The translations under genes were made by a program, and so were the position numbers. A stretch of DNA of 64,000 nucleotides, taken from Ginsengibacter hankyongi. Its GTDB lineage: Bacteria; Bacteroidota; Bacteroidia; Chitinophagales; Chitinophagaceae. Positions 52,735 through 62,800 of this stretch are shown here, one piece after another. The DNA lies in contig NZ_VYQF01000004.1 of assembly GCF_008710285.1 (NCBI RefSeq), forward strand, positions 248,001 to 312,000, read 5' to 3'. How positions within the stretch are numbered: position 1 is the first letter of the stretch; each line of letters starts with the position of its first letter. Below the pieces are notes generated by a model that worked only from the letters and a program-made list of their open reading frames with translations, had not been told where the DNA came from and did not search any database.

Positions 52735-54087
52735 TTAAGGATGCTCTGTTGTCACAGACATTACATCCGGGGGAACATCGGTGTCCTCTTTTACTTTTGT
52801 GTTTTTAATTAAAGTTGTGGCCAATGCTGCCAATAATAAAAATGCTCCTGCAAAAGAAATGGCTCTGCCGGGATCGTTGGCTAAAAAATGTTTGAGGATG
52901 AATCCGAAAGTTACATTTTGTAAAATCATAGGAATCACGATCATCATATTTATAATACCCATATATACGCCATATCTTTCTTTAGGAATGTTATTTACAA
53001 CCATTAGATAAGGTACACCCATCATGCTGGCCCATGCAATACCAAACCCTGTCATAGGGGCAAATAACAGGTATTTATTTTCAATATGCGGAAATACGAG
53101 TAAGCCAATTCCAGCCATGATCAAACAAACAATATGTACTAACTTGGGAGAGTATTTTTTTGCAAGGCCTACCAATGCAAAGGCGGATAAAAAAGTAGCA
53201 ACGTTATACCACCCGTTTACAAGACCTGTCCAGCCAACCGCTTCTTCATATAACGATTTGTTGAGTGAAGGCGATGTATGCCACACAGATTCCGCAATAC
53301 TCTTGGATGCATTTTGCCAATAGCAAAACAAGGCATACCATTGAAATAAATAAATGAGGGCTAATTGCCACATTACTTTAGGCATGTCTTTAATTGCTTC
53401 AAAGATTTCAATAAATGGTTCAGCAATTCCCTTCTTTGCTGCTTTTAATGCAGCTAGTTCTTCGGATGTAGGTGGTATTTCAGGCGTTTTATAAATAGAC
53501 CACCCAACGGACGTAATTGAACAAATTGATCCTAGAAAAAATGAGCCAAAAACCCAATACGGAATTTGGCCATGCATGCCTTTTATATGCTTTTGAAAAA
53601 AGTATAGAGAAACATTTGCAAGGGTTATACCAAGCCCCGTAAAAAAGCTTTGAGATAAAAATCCGGTGGCATGTTGTTCTGGTGGTAATTTATCAGCAAT
53701 GAAAGCCCTGTAAGGTTCCATTGCTGTGTTATTAGCAGCGTCCAGTACCCAAAGCAATCCAACCGCCATCCATAAAGAACTACTGAACGGATAAAGAAAT
53801 AAACCAATGCTGCAGAACATGGCACCGATAAAGAAATAAGGTTTCCTTCTTCCAAATCTTGGTGACCATGTTTTATCGCTTAACGCTCCGATCATGGGTT
53901 GTATTAATAACCCGGTTATGGGGCCGGCTAAATTCAATAAAGGAATCTGGTCGGGGCTTGCGCCCAAAAAATCATAAATAGGATTTACGGCACTTTGTTG
54001 TAATCCAAAACTATATTGAATACCAAAAAATCCAACATTCATATTAATGATCTGGGAAAAAGTTAGCCTGGGTTTCTGCCATGTCAT
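52735..54087 (-). CDS. SLC45/GPH-type MFS sugar symporter (probable sucrose:H+)
   Basis: A 450-residue, 12-helix carrier. Motif GLLIQPMIGALSDKTWSPRF, followed by GRRKPYFFIGA, is the loop 2-3 signature shared with plant SUT sucrose carriers and animal SLC45 proteins. Other family elements: TFSQIINMNVGFFGIQYSFG in helix 1 and WVLDAANNTAMEPYRAFIAD in helix 4. It leads the five-gene minus-strand operon with fructokinase and amylosucrase, so sucrose is the likely cargo; maltose is the chief alternative. The 695-bp region upstream (54088-54782) should contain its promoter, including an 8-bp inverted repeat about 95 bp before the start (54182-54203). Confidence 0.9.
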   Translation of the reverse strand: MTWQKPRLTFSQIINMNVGFFGIQYSFGLQQSAVNPIYDFLGASPDQIPLLNLAGPITGLLIQPMIGALSDKTWSPRFGRRKPYFFIGAMFCSIGLFLYPFSSSLWMAVGLLWVLDAANNTAMEPYRAFIADKLPPEQHATGFLSQSFFTGLGITLANVSLYFFQKHIKGMHGQIPYWVFGSFFLGSICSITSVGWSIYKTPEIPPTSEELAALKAAKKGIAEPFIEIFEAIKDMPKVMWQLALIYLFQWYALFCYWQNASKSIAESVWHTSPSLNKSLYEEAVGWTGLVNGWYNVATFLSAFALVGLAKKYSPKLVHIVCLIMAGIGLLVFPHIENKYLLFAPMTGFGIAWASMMGVPYLMVVNNIPKERYGVYMGIINMMIVIPMILQNVTFGFILKHFLANDPGRAISFAGAFLLLAALATTLIKNTKVKEDTDVPPDVMSVTTEHP

Positions 54088-54181
54088 TTAATCTCATTTT
54101 TATAATAAAGCAAGCAATCGCAGATAAATATAATTAGTTTGATTGATAAAAGTGGATTTAAAACGGCCGCCTATTTTTATT

Positions 54182-54203
54182 ACAATTCTATTATAAGAAT
54201 TGT
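54182..54203. promoter_or_regulatory. 8-bp perfect inverted repeat (possible operator)
   Basis: ACAATTCT-ATTATA-AGAATTGT: two exact 8-bp arms around a 6-bp spacer, 95-116 bp upstream of the symporter start on the minus strand. Size and symmetry suit a dimeric helix-turn-helix regulator. No regulator gene was found in the window, so the binder is unknown. No T-run follows, arguing against a terminator. Confidence 0.4.
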
Positions 54204-54273
54204 TGATGATGACGTTTCACTTATATAATTAACGGTGAATTTTGTTTCAGTTAAAAATTAATCCAGGTAAAAA

Positions 54274-54366
54274 ATGGCTCTTGGAATACTAATACAATTT
54301 TATCATAATTACCTTATAAAAATAGCTGCCGAAGGGTATGAAAAAATTAATAATCCGGGTTATTAA
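54274..54366 (+). CDS. Possible 30-residue small protein
   Basis: ATG at 54274 preceded by AGGTAAAAA (ribosome-site-like) opens a 30-codon frame: MALGILIQFYHNYLIKIAAE then GYEKINNPGY, stop TAA. It has a hydrophobic N-terminus. The ending NNPGY plus stop is the same as the last residues of both SusD proteins here (QNPGY), which could be chance or a relic of a susD 3' end. No ORF of this length can be called with certainty. Confidence 0.2.
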   Translation: MALGILIQFYHNYLIKIAAEGYEKINNPGY

Positions 54367-54782
54367 TGTCCATCCTAAATTCTGCATTTTCTCAGATTAA
54401 AAATGGGCATGTTTGCAATAAACTCATTCTGTCATTATTTACATCCGCCATTTTTCAAAAAGTGACACTAAATAAATTAATAATGTTAATACAAATGGGT
54501 ATATAAAAAAAGTCCTCTGGAAGTTAAATAAAAGTGTAAAATCAAAGAAATATGCTACAACGTAGTTAACCCAAATAAAATTTCTAATGATTTCGAATTT
54601 CCTGCTAGTTGAATTATGTAACCATAATCTTATGAATAAATGTATAATTGACACCAGCGCATTATACAATTCTATCTTTTGTTAGTATTTTTTTAACATT
54701 TCGTTATCTTTTTTTCCGTAAAAAAATACTTTTAGTTAGATTGGTAACACAATTAATTTATCCTACAACAATTACTTTGATT

Positions 54783-57700
54783 ATGAGAAAAAAAATACTG
54801 CTTAGTAGCCTTGCTATTATTTTCTGCATTATGCAATCGATTGCGCAGCAAAGGACAATTTCCGGAAAAGTTACTGATGCCTCAACAGGGCAACCAGTGG
54901 TTGGCACAACAGTTAGTGTAAAAGGTACCAAACTGGCAACGCAAACCGACAACGATGGAAATTACTCAATCTCTGTTCCGAATTCAGCGAAGGCATTAAT
55001 TTTCACTACGGTCGGTTATGAGTCCCAGGACATTTTAATTAATGGCCAGGGCGAGATTTCGGTTTCTTTAAAAACCACAGTGTCTAACCTAAATGAAGTT
55101 GTCGTGGTGGGTTATGGTACTCAAAAACGTAAAGATTTGACGGGTTCTGTAAGTAGCATCTCCGCAGCTTCAATAGAAAAGGTACCGATCACCACGGCTC
55201 AGCAGGCGTTGCAGGGGCGCGCTGCAGGGGTACAAATAATAAATAATGATGCTTCTCCCGGGGGAAATATATCAGTGTTAATACGGGGTGTTGGTAGTTT
55301 GGCCAGTGGGGGCAATAATCCTTTATATGTTGTAGACGGCTATCCTACAACAGGAGGAATTAATAATATCAACGCAAACGATATTGCCAGTATAGATGTG
55401 TTAAAAGATGCATCTGCAACGGCTATTTATGGTATACGTGCGGCTAATGGAGTTGTAATCATTACTACAAAGAAGGGGACAAAAAATAATAAGGTCCAGG
55501 TTTCCCTGGATGCTTATAATGCTGTTCAGTCCAAGCCAAAAGAATATAACCTGTTAAATGCACAGCAGTTTGCTAGTCTTTCCAATGAAGTTGAAGCTGC
55601 TGATTCAACGCATTCTTATTTTGGATTGCCGGTGTGGCATACGCCCAGCGCTCTTCATAATATAGATTGGCAGAATGCCGTATACCGCACCGGGTTGACT
55701 CAAAATTATACAGTTGGCATACGTGGAGGAAATGAGAAAGTTCAGGCGGCGATGTCGTTTGGTTATTATGATCAGAAGGGAATTATAATAGGATCATTTT
55801 TTAAAAGATATAACCTTAATCTTAACCTCGATTACCAGGCTACCAGTTGGCTTAAATCGTCAACAAGCGTTAAATATTCTTACCAGGATGCAAACAATCC
55901 CCTCACGGGATTTAACCTTTTAAATGTAGCAACTAACCCACCTACCATGGACAGTGGAAGCAGAATTACTCCTTATATAAAAGATGGAAAAGGTAATTAT
56001 GGTTTTTACAATCCTCTGAAAAATGTTGTGAGCGGCTTTGGCAACCCGGTTTATTCCGTGGAGACGAATCAATATCAAAATGTAACAAATTATATATTAG
56101 CGAGTACTTTTTTGGAGGCAACTATTTTTGACGGTCTCAAGATAAAAACGAATCTCGGGGCGAATGTTAGTAATTTCTCCAGTTTCTATCTTCAGCCGGC
56201 AGATAACAGGGCCAGCCTGCAATATGCTGGTGTAATTGTGTCACCTGCAAATTATCACCAGACTATAAACAAGACATTTGAGTGGTTATGGGAGAATACG
56301 ATTTCATACGATAAAACTTTTGGGTTACACACCATCAATTTTGTGGGTGGCATTTCCGCCCAGAAAAATACATGGACGGGAATGGGAGGCGGCGGTATTC
56401 CTCCCAATACCGTGACAAGAGATTTATCGCTTGTCTCAAATCTGACTCTTGATCAAAATATTCCCGGCACAAATACCGGCAATGGTCAAAACGTTTATAC
56501 TTTAGCTTCAACATTCGGAAGGATAACTTATCAGTATGCTGACAAATACATGCTGACTGCTACTGTAAGAAGAGATGGCTCTTCCAAGTTTGACCAGGGT
56601 CATAAATATGGTACCTTCCCATCCGCCGCGGTGGGATGGAGAATAAAAAATGAATCGTTTTTGAAATCCGCAGATTGGCTTTCGGACCTTAAGCTCAGGG
56701 GCAGTTGGGGCCAGGTAGGAAATGAGGCTCCGATAGGATTATTTCAATATCAGTCGCTGTATGCAGGGAATTACCCGTCGAATATAAATGGGGGAGGGCT
56801 TGATAATCTTGGGTATCCCTTTAATAAAGTATACCAGAATGGTATCGCTCAAATTCAGCCGGCTAACCCAACCCTGAAATGGGAAACCGATAAGCAATTA
56901 GATATTGGCGTTGATGCCGCATTTTTGCATGGCGCTTTAACCTTTACTGCTGACTATTTTAACCGGGATTCAAAAGATTTCCTGCTAAGGCTTGCTGCAC
57001 CCGCACAAACCGGTTATAATTTCATTACCCGCAATATTGGAAGTATGAACAACAAAGGTTATGAGTTTGCTGTCAATTATAGTGGTAGCGCCAGCAAGGA
57101 TTTCCATTATGGGATTGGCTTAACATTGACAACAATTAAAAATAAACTAACAAGCATCACATCAGGTACAGCTTTCGTGTCAAATTTTGGCGGTTTAATT
57201 TTAAACGGTTTCCAGGGATGGGATGAATATACCCGTTCCTATATTGGACAACCGGTGGGAGAGTTTTTTGGTTATAAAGCAATCGGAATTTATCAATCCC
57301 AGGCACAAATTGATGCTTTAAATCAAAAAGCCCCAGGTGGCATATATCGCCCCGGCGCTGTTGCTGTTCCGGGAGACAGAATTTTTGCGGATACTAACGG
57401 AGACGGCCTGGTAAATGCAGATGACAGAGTACCCATCGGAAACCCTCAACCAAAATTTTACGGTGGTCTCAACCTTGATGCTTCTTATAAGGCATGGGAT
57501 ATCAATTTGTACTTTTATGGTTCTGAAGGCAACAAAATATTAAACTATGTTGAAAGCAACCTGGAAAGTCTGGCACGTAGGGGTGGCGTTGGCTCTGAGA
57601 ATGTAAGTGAAGAGTACTACAAGAATCACTGGACGCCGACCAATCCTTCAAACAGGTATGCAAGAGCGGCCAGCACTGCCGAGGATAACAGCTCCATTAA

Positions 57701-57977
57701 TAATGTTCCATCCAGTGTATGGGTTGAAGATGGAAGTTTCCTTAAGTTGAAAAATGTTTCCATAGGTTATACTTTGCCAACAAGTTTATTGAGTCGTTTG
57801 TCTATATCAAGGATAAGGTTATATGTGTCTTCTCAAAATCTGTTCACTATTACCAAATACAAGGGTCTGGATCCGGAAATAGGAATCCAGGGAGGTAATG
57901 CAACTCAAAATGGTGTAGATAACGGAACATATCCTTCATCAAGGTATTTCACCTTCGGTCTCAATGCAACATTCTAA
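54783..57977 (+). CDS. SusC/RagA family TonB-linked outer-membrane transporter
   Basis: A 1064-residue importer starting at the ATG at 54783 (MRKKILLSSLAIIFCIMQSI), where the signal peptide begins; the open frame upstream to 54648 is not coding-like. Domains: CarboxypepD_reg-like (RTISGKVTDASTGQPVVGTT), TonB box and SusC signature (LNEVVVVGYGTQKRKDLTGS), plug (PLYVVDGYPTTGGINNINAN, ASATAIYGIRAANGVVIITT), barrel ending SSRYFTFGLNATF. It also has the conserved LFTITKYKGLDPEIG block near the end. Its SusD partner follows after 25 bp. It differs clearly from the SusC at 16464, so a different ligand is expected. Confidence 0.96.
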   Translation: MRKKILLSSLAIIFCIMQSIAQQRTISGKVTDASTGQPVVGTTVSVKGTKLATQTDNDGNYSISVPNSAKALIFTTVGYESQDILINGQGEISVSLKTTVSNLNEVVVVGYGTQKRKDLTGSVSSISAASIEKVPITTAQQALQGRAAGVQIINNDASPGGNISVLIRGVGSLASGGNNPLYVVDGYPTTGGINNINANDIASIDVLKDASATAIYGIRAANGVVIITTKKGTKNNKVQVSLDAYNAVQSKPKEYNLLNAQQFASLSNEVEAADSTHSYFGLPVWHTPSALHNIDWQNAVYRTGLTQNYTVGIRGGNEKVQAAMSFGYYDQKGIIIGSFFKRYNLNLNLDYQATSWLKSSTSVKYSYQDANNPLTGFNLLNVATNPPTMDSGSRITPYIKDGKGNYGFYNPLKNVVSGFGNPVYSVETNQYQNVTNYILASTFLEATIFDGLKIKTNLGANVSNFSSFYLQPADNRASLQYAGVIVSPANYHQTINKTFEWLWENTISYDKTFGLHTINFVGGISAQKNTWTGMGGGGIPPNTVTRDLSLVSNLTLDQNIPGTNTGNGQNVYTLASTFGRITYQYADKYMLTATVRRDGSSKFDQGHKYGTFPSAAVGWRIKNESFLKSADWLSDLKLRGSWGQVGNEAPIGLFQYQSLYAGNYPSNINGGGLDNLGYPFNKVYQNGIAQIQPANPTLKWETDKQLDIGVDAAFLHGALTFTADYFNRDSKDFLLRLAAPAQTGYNFITRNIGSMNNKGYEFAVNYSGSASKDFHYGIGLTLTTIKNKLTSITSGTAFVSNFGGLILNGFQGWDEYTRSYIGQPVGEFFGYKAIGIYQSQAQIDALNQKAPGGIYRPGAVAVPGDRIFADTNGDGLVNADDRVPIGNPQPKFYGGLNLDASYKAWDINLYFYGSEGNKILNYVESNLESLARRGGVGSENVSEEYYKNHWTPTNPSNRYARAASTAEDNSSINNVPSSVWVEDGSFLKLKNVSIGYTLPTSLLSRLSISRIRLYVSSQNLFTITKYKGLDPEIGIQGGNATQNGVDNGTYPSSRYFTFGLNATF

Positions 57978-58002
57978 AATAAAAAAGAAAAAAATTAGCG
58001 AT

Positions 58003-59769
58003 ATGAGTAACAGAAAAAAAATTATCATCTATCTGATAGCTTTTGCTGTAACAGCAATAACAGTTTTCCAGGTGTCGTGCACAAAAAAATTCTTAGATCA
58101 AACCAACACCTTTGGAATATCTCCGGATGCTGCTGCCAGTAAGCCCCAGCAAGTGATTTCTCTTGTTAATGCTATTTATGATACATATCAGAATAGCGAT
58201 TTGCTTAAAAAATGTATTTGGTACAGGGCCAATTTTGGAACTCATGACTTCTTCAACTGGGGTGCTGATGTATTTTGGAATAACTATCAAATCGCGCCAA
58301 TTTTTGTAGGACTTATTACTTTCTGGAATCAATCTTACATTGGTATTGCAAGGGCAAATTCTGTATTTGCGGTTATTACGAAGGCAGAATCAGGCGGTGT
58401 GATTGATCATACCTTGGCAAGCCGCTTAAGAGGAGAAGCTTTTTTCCTGAGAGGCATGACGTACTATTACCTCGCTGCTTCTTTTGGGGGTGTTCCATTG
58501 GAGGTAGACACAACAGGTGCTTTAAATCTTGGTCTGAGGCCCCGGGATTCGCGGGATTCTGTGTTTCAACAAGTAGTATCAGATATGACGCAGGCAGAAG
58601 CCTTGTTATTGTCGAAATCCCAGTTGTCAAGTGCTGATCTGGGAAGAGCGACCAAGGGTGCCGCTTATGCTTATGATGGGGCGGCTCGTATGTGGCTAAA
58701 AGACTATGCCGGAGCGTTAACAGCTTTCAATAATCCGGAATTTAATAATTATCACCTGATGCCAAATTTCGTGGATGTCAACGAATATAACCATCAGAAT
58801 AATGATGAATCTATTTTCGAAGTTCAGTTTTATTTAAAACCCGGTGATCCGCAGGATTGGGGCGGAAGCTGGCAACCTCCTGGAGCCGAGCTTGGCTGGA
58901 TAGACAGCTTTAGCTGGCCGAATGAAATAACGCAACAGGGTTATGATTACGGTAACCCGGCACTATGGAATTCGTATCAGTCAGGAGACAAACGTAAAAC
59001 CCTTACTATTGTAGGTCCGGGTGATTCATTACAAAGTCCCGGGATTATTGCCAAATGGGGTGGAATAAAAGGCTATCCTCCGGTAAAAGGAGGTTTTGCG
59101 AGTGGTAATCAAACATATACAGGTGATGATGGCAAAATCATAAATACTGTTGGCACTTTAACCAGGCCCTGGTATGGAGATGATAAACAACGTACCGGGT
59201 ATGTTTGCGCAAAAAAATGGAGAGACCCTAATCTTACCGGCAATTATAGTAATCCGGCTGACGGTCAATCTCACATTTTTGGGGACCAAAACCAGATTTT
59301 GATGCGTTATGCCGAAGTTCTATTAAGTAGGGCTGAATGTAAAATCCGCACCGGTGATATTCCCGGCGGAATGGCTGATCTTAAAATGGTGAGAGACAGG
59401 GCATGGGGTGGCACTGCACCGGCAGTTATGAAAGATAGTGCTAATTATGATGGCACTCCGGGTGCAGATATAACAGATCCTTTGCAAATGGTATTAAGCG
59501 AATACAGGCATGAACTCAGCGGCGAATATTCTACTTTTTATGATATTTGCAGAGCAGGTACAGATGTGGCTGTTAAATTTATCAACAGTGCAAATGGAGC
59601 AGTGGAAAGCAGCTATAACCCCGTTCCCAACCCGGCTCCCGGTCCAACACATGACGGGAAAGTACATGGGTTATATAATACAGCGATTACGGCAAACTGG
59701 ACTCTTTTGCCAATACCACAAGGTGCCAGAGCCCTTAATCCTAATTTAGCTCAAAATCCGGGTTATTAA
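58003..59769 (+). CDS. SusD/RagB family surface lipoprotein
   Basis: A 588-residue lipoprotein starting at the ATG at 58003; the in-frame ATG at 57964 overlaps SusC and adds only lysine-rich residues ahead of the signal. Lipobox QVSC at Cys26, followed by the SusD-typical CTKKFLDQT. Later SusD blocks: LRGEAFFLRGMTYYYLAASF, GGVPLEVDT, RYAEVLLSRAECKIRTGD, LSEYRHELSGEYSTFYDICR and the end LAQNPGY. It should form the lid of the SusC above and bind its glycan at the surface. A strong terminator comes 15 bp after the stop; the VCBS gene behind it therefore needs read-through or its own promoter. Confidence 0.95.
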   Translation: MSNRKKIIIYLIAFAVTAITVFQVSCTKKFLDQTNTFGISPDAAASKPQQVISLVNAIYDTYQNSDLLKKCIWYRANFGTHDFFNWGADVFWNNYQIAPIFVGLITFWNQSYIGIARANSVFAVITKAESGGVIDHTLASRLRGEAFFLRGMTYYYLAASFGGVPLEVDTTGALNLGLRPRDSRDSVFQQVVSDMTQAEALLLSKSQLSSADLGRATKGAAYAYDGAARMWLKDYAGALTAFNNPEFNNYHLMPNFVDVNEYNHQNNDESIFEVQFYLKPGDPQDWGGSWQPPGAELGWIDSFSWPNEITQQGYDYGNPALWNSYQSGDKRKTLTIVGPGDSLQSPGIIAKWGGIKGYPPVKGGFASGNQTYTGDDGKIINTVGTLTRPWYGDDKQRTGYVCAKKWRDPNLTGNYSNPADGQSHIFGDQNQILMRYAEVLLSRAECKIRTGDIPGGMADLKMVRDRAWGGTAPAVMKDSANYDGTPGADITDPLQMVLSEYRHELSGEYSTFYDICRAGTDVAVKFINSANGAVESSYNPVPNPAPGPTHDGKVHGLYNTAITANWTLLPIPQGARALNPNLAQNPGY

Positions 59770-59784
59770 AATATTTTTTTTGTC

Positions 59785-59819
59785 AAAAGGCTCTCTTCTA
59801 AAAAGAGGGCCTTTTTTAT
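59785..59819 (+). terminator. Rho-independent terminator after second SusD
   Basis: AAAGGCTCTCTT and AAGAGGGCCTTT pair over 12 bp with one G-T, closing a short CTAAA loop, followed directly by TTTT. Placement between SusD and the VCBS gene repeats the arrangement at the first locus (21183-21215). Confidence 0.88.
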
Positions 59820-59861
59820 TGATGTTTCAATAACTTTATCCATTTTCTTCAAAAAAGGTGT

Positions 59862-62800
59862 ATGAATTTTTCAAAACTAATTTTTGTTGGGTTTCTTTTT
59901 CTATTGCTTGATGCGTGCAATTCGAAACAAACTTTATTTCAACAAATTTCCTCGTCCCATTCCGGAATCACCTTTAACAACAAAATCACCGAGAATGATT
60001 CCATCAATCCAATGGATGTAGTAAATATTTATAACGGCGGTGGAATTGGCATAGGTGATTTTAATAACGATGGCTTGCAGGATATATATTTTGGTGGTAA
60101 CATGGTGCCCGGAAAATTGTATTTGAACAAAGGGAATTTTAAATTCGAAGACATAACAGATATCGCAGGTGTTGGAGGAATGGGCAGGTGGGAAAGGGGG
60201 ATATCAGTGATTGATATAAACAATGATGGGCTCATGGACATTTATATCTGTAATACCATCGATAAAGATTCGATCAAACGGAGAAATATACTCTACATAA
60301 ACCAGGGATTGGATAAAGATGGTATTCCGCATTTTAAAGATATGGCTGCGGAGTACGGATTGGATATTCATGTGCAATCAACCATGGCCAGTTTTTTTGA
60401 CTATGATAATGATGGAGATTTAGACATGTATCTAACGGTCAACGAAGCTTCCAATGCGAGTAATCCTTCTGTTTTTCGGGAGCGACATGCAGTAAACACC
60501 GTTCCCAGCCGGGGAAGGTTATTTCGGAATGATATGGATCCTCTTTTAAAACATCCTGTATTTCATGATGTTTCTGATGAGGCCGGGATAACAGCTGATG
60601 GATTTGGCCATGCGGCTACAATTTGCGATATCAACAACGATGGATGGAAAGACATTTACATTTCAGATGACTTTATATCAAATAATCTTCTTTATATAAA
60701 CAACCACAACGGTACATTTACCGAAAGGGCGAAAGAGTATTTTAAACATACATCCTTTAATTCCATGGGCCAGGATGTGGTAGACATCAACAATGACGGG
60801 CGACCTGATGTTGTTGAATTGGATATGAATCCGGAAGATAATTATCGGAAAAAGATGATGTCGGGTGCCAACAATACTTTCACTTACCAGAGTTTCGATC
60901 AGTTCGGTTATCAATATCAATATGTGCGGAATACGTTGCAAATAAACCAGGGCCCTATCATCGGGGCAAATGATACTATTGGACGCCCGGCTTTTAGCGA
61001 CATTGGTTTCATGGCCGGTATATCACAAACCGACTGGAGTTGGTGTCCCCTCGTTACCGATTTTGACAATGATGGGTATCGCGATTTAATTGTAACCAAT
61101 GGCTTTCCACGGGATGTCTCAGACCACGATTTTATTGCCTACCGTAAACAAGCGGGCGGAACGGAAAGTACGATGTCTCTGCTGAATCAAATACCCCAGG
61201 TTAAAATTCATAATTATGCTTTTCATAACCAGGGCGATCTCACTTTCAGGGATGTAACTTCACAATGGGGGCTTACAGTACCTACTTTTTCGAGTGGGGC
61301 AGCATATGCTGATTTTGATAATGATGGTGCGATGGATATGGTGATCAGCAATATTAATGATGAAGCATTATTGTACAGAAATACTTTACACGATAAGGAT
61401 TCGCTTAATACTAATTTTTTGCAAATAAAATTTCATGGCGATAAGCAAAATATTAATGGAATAGGAGCTTCTGTAACTATATTCTACGACAATGGTAAAC
61501 TCCAGGTATATGATAATAATCCTTACAGGGGTTACATCTCTACCGATGAAGATGTGGCGCATTTTGGACTAGGTAAAATAAAAGTTGTAGATTCTGTAAT
61601 CATAAAATGGGGCAATGGCAAAACGCAAACTTTAAGGAATATAAAGGTAAACCAGGTTGTAACAGCAGATATCAGAAATGCCGCCGAAAGTCATTCTGCG
61701 CCGCAACCAATAACTGATACAACCAGTTTGTTTACCGATGTTACCGGTTCGGAAGGTATCAATTTCAAGCATAAAGATATTGACAATTTTATAGATTTTA
61801 ATATCCAGATAATTCTGCCTCATAAATTTACTGAATATTGCCCGGCCATTGCAACCGCAGACCTTGATGGCAACGGATTAGATGATATGGTTGTTGGAGG
61901 AAACACATTTAATCCTGCCCAGGTTTTTTATCAGCAGGCAGATGGGAAATTTATTCAGCGAAAATTAGATTCCTCTAAAATTGATGTGACTAATCAAAAT
62001 GCAGATGAAGGAATATTAATCTTTGATGCCAACGGAGATGGAAGACAGGATGTTTATGTTTCGAGCGGCGGATATAAGAACGATCCCAATTCAAAGTACT
62101 ACCAGGACAGGTTATACATTAATGAGGGTAAAGGAAATTTTGCATTAGACTCGGCTGCCCTGCCACAAAATTTTACCAGCAAACTCTGCGTAAGAGCCTT
62201 CGATTATAATAAAGACGGAAAGCTGGATTTATTTGTATCAGGCCGCGTAGATCCCTGGAATTATCCAAAACCTGTGGGCAGTTTCATTTTTAGAAATGAT
62301 ACAAAAAATGGGATTGCCAGGTTTACCGATGTAACAAATGAAGTGGCTCCGGCTTTGAAGAATATCGGGATGGTTTGCGATGCCCTGTTTACCGACTTTG
62401 ACAATGACGGTCAAACAGATTTGATTCTTGCCGGAGAATGGATGCCTATCACGTTTTTAAAAAATGGGAATGGACAATTTAGAAAGGTGCATACAGGCGT
62501 CGATAGTTTTTATGGTTGGTGGAATACTATTGTCGCCGGGGACTTCAGGCATACGGGAAGGATGGACTATATAGTAGGCAATCTTGGGTTAAATACAATT
62601 CTCCAGGCAAGTGATTCATTTCCTGTATACATGACTGCCAAAGATTTTGACAATAATGGATCTGAAGATCCCATATTGTCACTCTATCTACCGGATAAAA
62701 ATGGCGTAAAAAAGGAGTTCCCGCTTTTTAGCCGGGATGACATAATGACCCAGCTTCCGGGTTTGAAAAAGAAATTTGATGACTATAAATCTTTTGCAAA

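Larger units (their letters stand above)
54088..54782. other. Divergent intergenic region between the sucrose operon and the second SusCD
   Basis: 695 bp, very AT-rich. It contains the 8-bp inverted repeat (54182-54203), a tiny ORF (54274-54366) and, on the right, a possible promoter for SusC: TTG at 54648 and TATCTTTTG at 54673-54681, close to the Bacteroidota TTTG/TAnnTTTG pattern but with an extra T and a 22-bp spacer. No tRNA, regulator gene or larger ORF with family resemblance is seen. Confidence 0.45.

Noticed and set aside
54439-54669. Minus-strand ORF of 76 codons in the divergent region
   Set aside because: Phe/Ile/Leu-rich translation typical of AT-rich noncoding DNA, no family match, overlaps the likely SusC promoter.
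54648-54782. N-terminal extension of the second SusC
   Set aside because: A cleavable signal peptide begins at the ATG at 54783; the extension would precede it and covers the probable promoter.
57964-58002. N-terminal extension of the second SusD
   Set aside because: It overlaps the SusC 3' end and adds only lysine-rich residues before a complete lipoprotein signal at 58003.
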